Source: Symbiodinium natans (taxonomy: Eukaryota > Sar > Dinophyceae > Suessiales > Symbiodiniaceae). Taken from it: DNA of 64,000 nucleotides. The stretch is taken from the NCBI GenBank assembly GCA_905221605.1, contig CAJNDS010002519.1, positions 312,501 through 376,500 of the forward strand, in the 5' to 3' direction. Below are positions 57,653 through 64,000 of the stretch, in pieces. Numbering within the stretch: position 1 is the stretch's first letter; each line of letters starts with the position of its first letter. The position numbers and the translations under genes are program-made. The notes under the pieces were generated by a model, which was not told the DNA's origin, made no database searches, and worked only from the letters and a program-made list of their open reading frames with translations.

Positions 57653-59141
57653 CTTGCAACGAGAGGGCGTGGCTAAGATCGAGCATGCATCAGGCATCAG
57701 GCAAGCGTCATGCATGGTGACTCAAACAGCCCAACCAGTCATCCTAAGAATGCCAGTTGGCTGGCAGGAAAAGTTGCCGAGCCTTTGTGCCAGTTAAATT
57801 GGCCAACTTTCCGAGTTTCCGTGATCCTGCAGCCGCCAAAGGCAGGCAAGTTCGCAACCAGCATCATCAAGGATCAGAGAGTCTAACAGCCCTTTGAGAA
57901 CTAGGAACTTCTCTACTCGGCGGGCTTCTGCTGGCGGCGCATTGCGCACAAAGTCGTCAACTCAGAGACGCATGGGATCAAACGGCGTAGGCATCAGCCC
58001 AATGATTGCTTGCAGATGATCTCCTTTACTGCCGCAGCAGCCGGCCATGTCACGGACAGGAATTGACACAACCACAGGAGACTTTGGAAGCTCACATGCA
58101 TCGTGCGCCTCTCTCGCCCTCCAGGCCCAGCCAGAGCCTTCACCGCACCTACGAGGGCCCAAAGTCGGTCCTTCACTGGTCCCCGAGTAGGCCACCGGAT
58201 TGCCTGTTTCGACCTCGGTATGATACACATCATACACGGTCATCTTCGACTAACGCTACTTATGCCTACTGATCCCGAGAAGACAAAAGCTTATTGTATA
58301 GGCATCGCTAAGTTAGCTTCTTTTGACAGATGCATGTCGATGCCCGAGCATGCCCGAGCCTATCGCCTTCAACTCCAGTGGCTGAAGAGGCTCGCGCCAA
58401 GTCGCACGTGCAGCCGAGCCTCCCGCTTCGCAGCTGGAGGCCGATGCATGAGAGGGCAACATAGGCACCACTAGACACCCAACTTCAGACTGACATTGCA
58501 AGGGGTCCCCGCACGGTTCGAAGGACAGCATGACAGGATATGAAAGGCATGGGAGGTGCCGGTCTGAAGGTTTATGAAGAAACTCATGCTCCAGAAGCAA
58601 CGCATGACCCCTATTGCAGATAACGCAGCACACCTACAGCACGATGCCTGCAAGGTTCCGTGTTACCAGTAGTAGCGACTCAGTCTCAGGATGTTGTGGC
58701 CAACGCCCGCAGCTTGATCTTCGCGGTATACCCAAAGGGTCCTCAGGCACCTGGATGCATCTTTTTCAGATCCGTGTCCGGGACGCATGAGATTTCCAGA
58801 ATGCTCATCTTGTGCAGTGATGACATGTCTCTTCAGCGCTTTGTAGCTGTCAATGATGAGATCGCGATTCTCCCACATTGCCTGGAATTCCCCAGGCTGC
58901 CTGGCGCAATGTCCTCGCAGGTTTCGCAGTCGCTCTGGCGATGATCCCAGCCCCTTGGCAGAGGCACCTTGAAGTTGAACAAAGGCATTCCCACACAAGA
59001 CCCAGATCCAATGTATTTCAATCGGCACTGCTAGATGCACATGATACAATTAGATATTCATTGTGTATAATATGTTTTTCTTTTTCTACATATTGTTACA
59101 TATTATAATGTGGCTCGGAAAGATACCAGCCTAGGAGTCAG
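57653..59141. other. 1.5 kb unassigned; should contain the start of the SulP gene
   Basis: No SulP N-terminal motif could be read with confidence. ORFs on both strands at 58663-59049 overlap without recognisable domains. Confidence 0.4.
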
Positions 59142-62100
59142 TGGCCTTTGCTTTCGTCGCCGGCGTGACGCCCATCGTCGGCCTTTGGAGCGCAGCTACT
59201 TTGGCGAGCAGCTAACTGCACGTTAATCCGGCCAGCCCCGTAGCGGCAGCGCTTTACAGGATGTCCCGTCCCAAACCGGCGATTTCAACTGACAGGCAAA
59301 GGAACTTAGACCCACATGGGATGCAAGTCACATGCCTAAATGCCAGGCTTGCCCCGGGGTTTCAGGCTTTGCCTGGGACTGCACGTGGTCTTCAGGGCTA
59401 TTGATTCCTAGTTTCTCGTGCGACAAAGTCAAAGTATGAGGACCGCACAATGATGAAAGCAGCAAACCCTTCCAAATACCTCCAAAGGCATGAGTTTTGC
59501 CTGCTAGATATGAGGAAAATGCAGACATTCATTAATGTCGTCGGAAAGAAGCTGTTGTTTCAAGTTATTCCCACATAATGTACCTCTCAGGTCGCCCTCG
59601 GTTTCTTCGCGGCCGCCTTCGGCGGCCGTGCAGGGGTCGCCTCTGGGGCTGCGGGTTCGACCGCTGCGGCTTGGGCCAGAATGTGGTCTCCAGTTGCGGT
59701 GGAAAGGGAGATGAGCCCAGGGGTTGCCGGGCAAGGGATGCAAGGGATTCGTGGAGTTTCCTAGTACTGACATGCTTAGCTGCCAGATTTGAATGATGAG
59801 ATGGTGTGTGGTTGCGAGCGGCATCGTGCGGCCATTACAAGTTCACCTTCCTTGGGAGCCGGTTTCTGACAATGCGGCTTCAGGCATTGGAGTTGCACAG
59901 GTTGAGAGTGAAAGTCACATCACCCATTCTTCGGGGATAGTACGTCTGGCAGCCGAGGTAGTGATGGCGGCACTTTGTGCACAGCACGGAACTACATACT
60001 TGAAACTCGGTCGATGCCGGTATTTAGGTGTAGCAACTGTGGTCTCATGAAATCTTATATTGCCAAATGCCAAAGGCAGCAAGTCAGTTATGCAGCGCTT
60101 TACGCAATCTGCCGGTCATATTTGGTTTTTGCATGCCTCGCTGATCGCACGGCTGCAAAGGAGTGCCGCGGTACTTCTCGCCGGTGGCCTGCAGATTCTA
60201 GCAGGCACATGGGGACTGCCAATGCTTGAGAAAGTGAGAATTGGCGTCGTGGTCACTGGAAAGAGCTAAGCTTGGTGCCTGGGCAGGTGTCTTGCAATGG
60301 GGGAAGTTCATAAAGTTGGTGCCACATCCAGTGATGCTCGGTTACTCGGCTGCTGGCTGGAGACATCATCATGTGAACGACATGAGCATGTCAAATCGTT
60401 TCTGGGTTGAAAGGTTTCAAGGACTTGTGGCGGCTGATTGTTCCCGCTGCATGATGTCCTTGCTTGCGAAGTACTTGTGAGCCACAGCCAATGCGGAGTG
60501 ATCTAAGGATTTGTTAATGGTCTGGCGATCGTCATCGGCAAAGCGCGCCATGGCTTCAAGTGCAGACGGGCCGAATCCCGGAGACTAAGATTTGGTCCAT
60601 TCCCCGTACGCATGTGTATTCAGACTTCAGAAACTATGCCGTCGATTGCTAAGGCAGCTGACCCACTTTCTGGACCCAGTCACTGGCTCTTTGATGATGG
60701 GTGCGCGAGGTGGCTGTGGGCTCGGGGCTTTACCAACTTTGTTTTAGCAAGTCCCAGAAGGTTATTCAGTGGGCTCATGATAGGACTTGGAGTGTACTTG
60801 TTTTCAATAGCACTCGGTTCAATTTGCACCAATGCGTGGAAGGCTCCCTAAGCCTAAGCCCCGAAAGCCTGTGTAAACCCTAAACCCCAAAAGGTCCGGG
60901 GAGTTTGCCTCCTCGGGGAGGATCCTTTTCGCTCGGAGATGGCCTTGGCCTGATGGTCGAATTTGATAGTCAGTCATGAAGCCATGAAGACATGTTCGGG
61001 TTAGACTCAGCCTGTGACCCCAGCAAGAGAAGAAAGGAATCAACCACGGCAAAATTTGCAGAGCTCCGCCAGCTTGCACCAGCCCCGCCGCTGTCTACCG
61101 GTACATTCATTGAACCTCACGGGGTTGTAGGACAAGTTCTCTTTCATAGTTACTTTGTTGTACGTAGTCTTGTTGCAAGACTTTCTACCCTTTGTTGTGT
61201 TCGTGATTTTCCCTTGGCATCTCTGCCAGGAGCCACAATGTTTGGATTGACAGCGCTGTCAATGCTCCTGGTGCAGCAGCTGCGCAGAGTAAAAGCATGC
61301 AAAGACCTTGGCGGACATGAGCGTCATGAATAGGCCTGAATAGGCTGCAATCATCGTAGGTTTTCTCTTAACATTGCGTACACCATTCGCGCGCGAGTGA
61401 GCGAGTCGTCACGTATCAGTACCATAGAATTTGCGGCAATGCGAAATGGGACCCTGTGTCCCATGCTATGCGCAAGCCTCCACAGGCATCGGCTCCTAGC
61501 AAATGTGCGAGCGCATTTTAAACTCGACGGGAAAGCGTGGTACAGGATCCTCAGCGAATCTGAAAGAGCAGTGAGTCGGCTCGCAATATGTGCGGAACAA
61601 CACGGGCCGGCAGACTCTGATCAAGTGTGCCAGCAACATGTTTACGCCAGTTCACAATGAAGCCACAGCTTCTGCTAGTAGTATAGGGCCTTTTTGGTAC
61701 TGGGGCAGATCAACGGCTAGTGTGATCTCAAGACTTCGGAAGGCTTTCGGAGCCTGAGCACAACATCACGTCCTCAAGAGCTGTTGCACGTTGAATGGTG
61801 TCAGGCATAACGTTTGGGAACAGACTTTGTCATGCTAAGGTGAAGCTTCTGCCTCGTGTCACGACGGCCGTTCCCTCATCGCTGCTGACCGTGGCCTTCG
61901 TGACCCTGCTCACCAAGGTCCGTCAGGTAAGAAGACGGATGATTTGCATGATGTTGCCAAGCTTCAGTGGGAGTATCGAAACTCATGCTTAAAACGTTTA
62001 AGATCGTATCCTGCTCGATTCTGCAACTCGAGCTCCAGTTTGTGGGGCTTGCCCTGTTGGGCACCAACCCTCCAGGTTTGTCGACTGCCGCTCGGCTTGA

Positions 62101-63554
62101 GGCTTGAGAGCTTCGTTCTGCGCTTTTCGCGCAGCTGAGGGTGGCTTCATTTTCATATTATAGGTTTGATTGCAAAGTCCCAGCGCCTCATTCCTGAGCT
62201 AAGCAAGGCCCGCCACGACGTTGATGGACATTGCTGGAGCGGAGACTTTTCGAGGAGGCCACACTTCGGCTGAGGTTAGGGTTGATGGCTTGGGGTTTAG
62301 GGCAGTTTAGGGTTTAGAGTTTAGGGCTCAAAAGGGTTTGGGGTTTGGTAAAAATCGCACACATGAAGTGCACAGCCTGGCATTTTGCGAGGCCTTGCCA
62401 TGCTGCCACACGTGGGGCTGCCAGCAGCAACTTGCTTGCGGATATTTCCTGAGTGATGCAAGTAGGGCCGGTAGGCTGCCAGCAGTGCAAGTGTACCTAA
62501 AAGCACCACCGCATCCAAGTTGATTGTCTTATGGGGTTTCGGCACCAGAATCCGCAGGTGCCATGGTTGGCCAGTCCCTTGCAGACCTTCGGCCTGCTGC
62601 TACCATATGCGGCTACAATGGCTGCAGTAGGCGGGGGCGTGCGATCCCCGCAATGAATGTGCCGAATTACAGTCCATTGTTGTTGCAGTTTTGGTGTAGC
62701 TGGCCTGGGTTCCTGATGCTATCATGTTGCACAGGTCTCGTGGAATCATTGCTGACCCTTCAGCTAGTCGATGGGCTCATGGAGGCGTGTGGGCCCTTGG
62801 AATACAAGTACCACTTGAAGCAGGTAAAGTAGGGTTTAGGGATCTTGTTGGGCCCCAAGGCTTCTGAAGTCGGTCGCAGGTTTCCGCGCAGTCGCCCCAA
62901 TCCTGAAAGCCGTGGGAATCCATCAAGTCAAGTCCACCAGCTCCACCTCAAGCGACACCAGGGATCACCACAACTTAGCTTAGGGCACCAAGCGTCAGGC
63001 TTTTGCAGCGCCACAGGCTCCTTAAAGTGGGTTTGTGCTGCGGCACGCAACGTCTCCTTTCTAGACTCAAGATGGTAGTTTGAAGTCTTCCGGCAGTTGT
63101 CTAAATCGCGGCCTCGAATGAAGTGGCTTCAGATGCTTTGTACTGAAGAACAACAACCGACGATGGAGCCTCACAAGCTGCATTGTTCGGACCAAAAACA
63201 TGCTAAGCAGAACCACGAAACTAGGCAGCACAGTTGTTCAAGCAGCATGCACATGGAAAGCTATGAACGTGACAAATCCTGGTCACCCGGCTCCCTAAAT
63301 TTAGAAACAAGACGGGTATCGAGGAATCAAGGCCCTATGACCTTATGGTTTAGGAGACGTGCTGTTCTTGGCAGGACGGCAAAAGAGGCGACACCTCCAA
63401 GGTGCACGGGGCAGAAGTTGTGCGTGCAGGATATCAAGGCTTGTGGAAACGGCTTGTCAGCCTTGACCCACTGCAGGAGTGCATCGGCCAGGGCCTGGGC
63501 AACATCGCCAGTGGCCTCACTGGAGGTATGGGCGGCTGTGCGATGATTGGCCAA
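59142..63554 (+). CDS. SulP-family anion transporter, partial (exons spread over more than 4.4 kb)
   Basis: SulP proteins are membrane carriers for sulfate, bicarbonate or related anions. Recognised exons in order: 59142 to about 59194 (AFAFVAGVTPIVGLWSA), 59591 to about 59680 (ALGFFAAAFGGRAGVASGAA), about 60165-60213 (AVLLAGGLQILAGTWG), 60287-60340 (VLQWGKFIKLVPHPVMLG), 61230-61270 (ATMFGLTALSMLL), 61840-61926 (VKLLPRVTTAVPSSLLTVAF), 62735 to about 62788 (GLVESLLTLQLVDGLME) and 63477 to about 63554 (ECIGQGLGNIASGLTGGMGG then CAMIGQ). The PxxGL, GGRxG, PHPVMLG, VPSSL, ESLLT and ECxGQGxxN...GGMGGCAMIGQ motifs are bacterial/BicA-like SulP hallmarks. Donors include GA (60214), GT and GC. Exons between these, the N-terminus and the C-terminal half with any STAS domain are missing or beyond the right edge. 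Bicarbonate uptake for photosynthesis is possible but is inference. Confidence 0.8.
62270..62345. repeat. interstitial TTTAGGG-like telomeric tract
   Basis: Degenerate repeats of GTTTAGGG/GGTTTGGGG (ggtttagggcag, tttagggtttagag, tttagggctc, ggtttggggtttgg) run for about 75 bp inside a SulP intron. A further copy lies at 62829-62840, and the complement occurs near 60876. TTTAGGG is the telomere unit reported for dinoflagellates. Confidence 0.7.
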
Positions 63555-64000
63555 ACTCAGGCTCGACTTCAGATAAGGACTCAGTGGCTCGGGGGCGGAG
63601 GGAAGGGGGGGGGTGGAAGGACTCAGCAGCTGGGGAGGGGGAGGGGGGGATGTAGCAGCTTGTCCCTGGCCAAGTGATGCAGAATTGCATGCGGTGCATG
63701 TGCCAAGTTCTCCTGGCCAGGCGAAGCCCCAGAGCTTTCAAAAGATGTCAAGTTAAGTTATCAAGCACGGAATGCAGAAGCTGGGGTATCAAATCTTACT
63801 CTACGCCATCCCATCACTTCTCACTACTGACACAACTGTAGCTGCCATTTAAGGGCACGAACAGTTCAAACCGGCGACAAGGTTTGCAAACTGCTCCAAA
63901 CACAACATAAATTCCCACTGCCAGAGCGGAAACTCCCCGAGTTTTACGTCAATCAAGCACAATGGATGAAGTGTATACAGCGGGAAAGAAATGAAAGGGA
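63555..64000. other. right-edge sequence, G-rich tract, no exon found
   Basis: A run of GGGGGC/GGGGA tracts at 63590-63655 is followed by unassigned sequence. The next SulP exons are expected beyond the window. Confidence 0.5.

Overview
The window looks like nuclear DNA of a dinoflagellate, most likely of the Suessiales/Symbiodiniaceae kind. The evidence is in how the genes read. Conserved proteins can only be followed by joining short exons (about 25-150 nt) whose introns end in AG, usually followed by G, and whose donors are a mix of GA, GC and GT. GA and GC donors at that frequency are a known dinoflagellate trait. Other signs are tandemly repeated genes, low gene density, many microsatellites, TTTAGGG-like tracts, and every recognisable gene lying on the + strand. 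No bacterial, organellar, rRNA, tRNA or CRISPR features were found. Long uninterrupted ORFs are mostly chance, so the annotation rests on protein motifs, phase-consistent splice joins and comparison between repeat copies.

Layout: 1-6.6 kb is low-complexity and unassigned DNA. At 6.66-13.4 kb there is a short-chain dehydrogenase/reductase (SDR) gene of at least 13 exons. Its sixth recognised intron (8105-11754) contains an eight-exon EngB/YihA-type GTPase gene on the same strand. At 13.5-28 kb there are scattered unidentified coding exons, microsatellites, a 25-bp minisatellite and a histidine-rich ORF. At 28.2-30.3 kb there is a putatively secreted protein with a GH16 (laminarinase/xyloglucanase-type) catalytic domain. 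More unassigned exons follow to 35.8 kb.

From 35.8 to 51.8 kb lies a tandem array of three units of about 3.0-3.6 kb (before insertions). Each carries an intact gene for a secreted cysteine-rich protein of 290-293 aa (copies A, B, C) and a conserved second ORF. The third unit is interrupted twice: by about 4 kb of unrelated DNA carrying exons of another gene (43.08-47.08 kb), and by a 1,995-bp element with terminal inverted repeats and a 5-bp target duplication (47448-49442) that holds a fragment of a retrotransposon-type protein.

At 53.7-57.65 kb a gene with a TFIIS N-terminal (LW/Med26-like) domain is present as two nearly identical tandem copies. From 59.14 kb to the right edge run exons of a SulP-family anion transporter that continues past the window. 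Metabolic linkage between neighbours is not evident; the shared theme is same-strand, tandem, intron-rich organisation.
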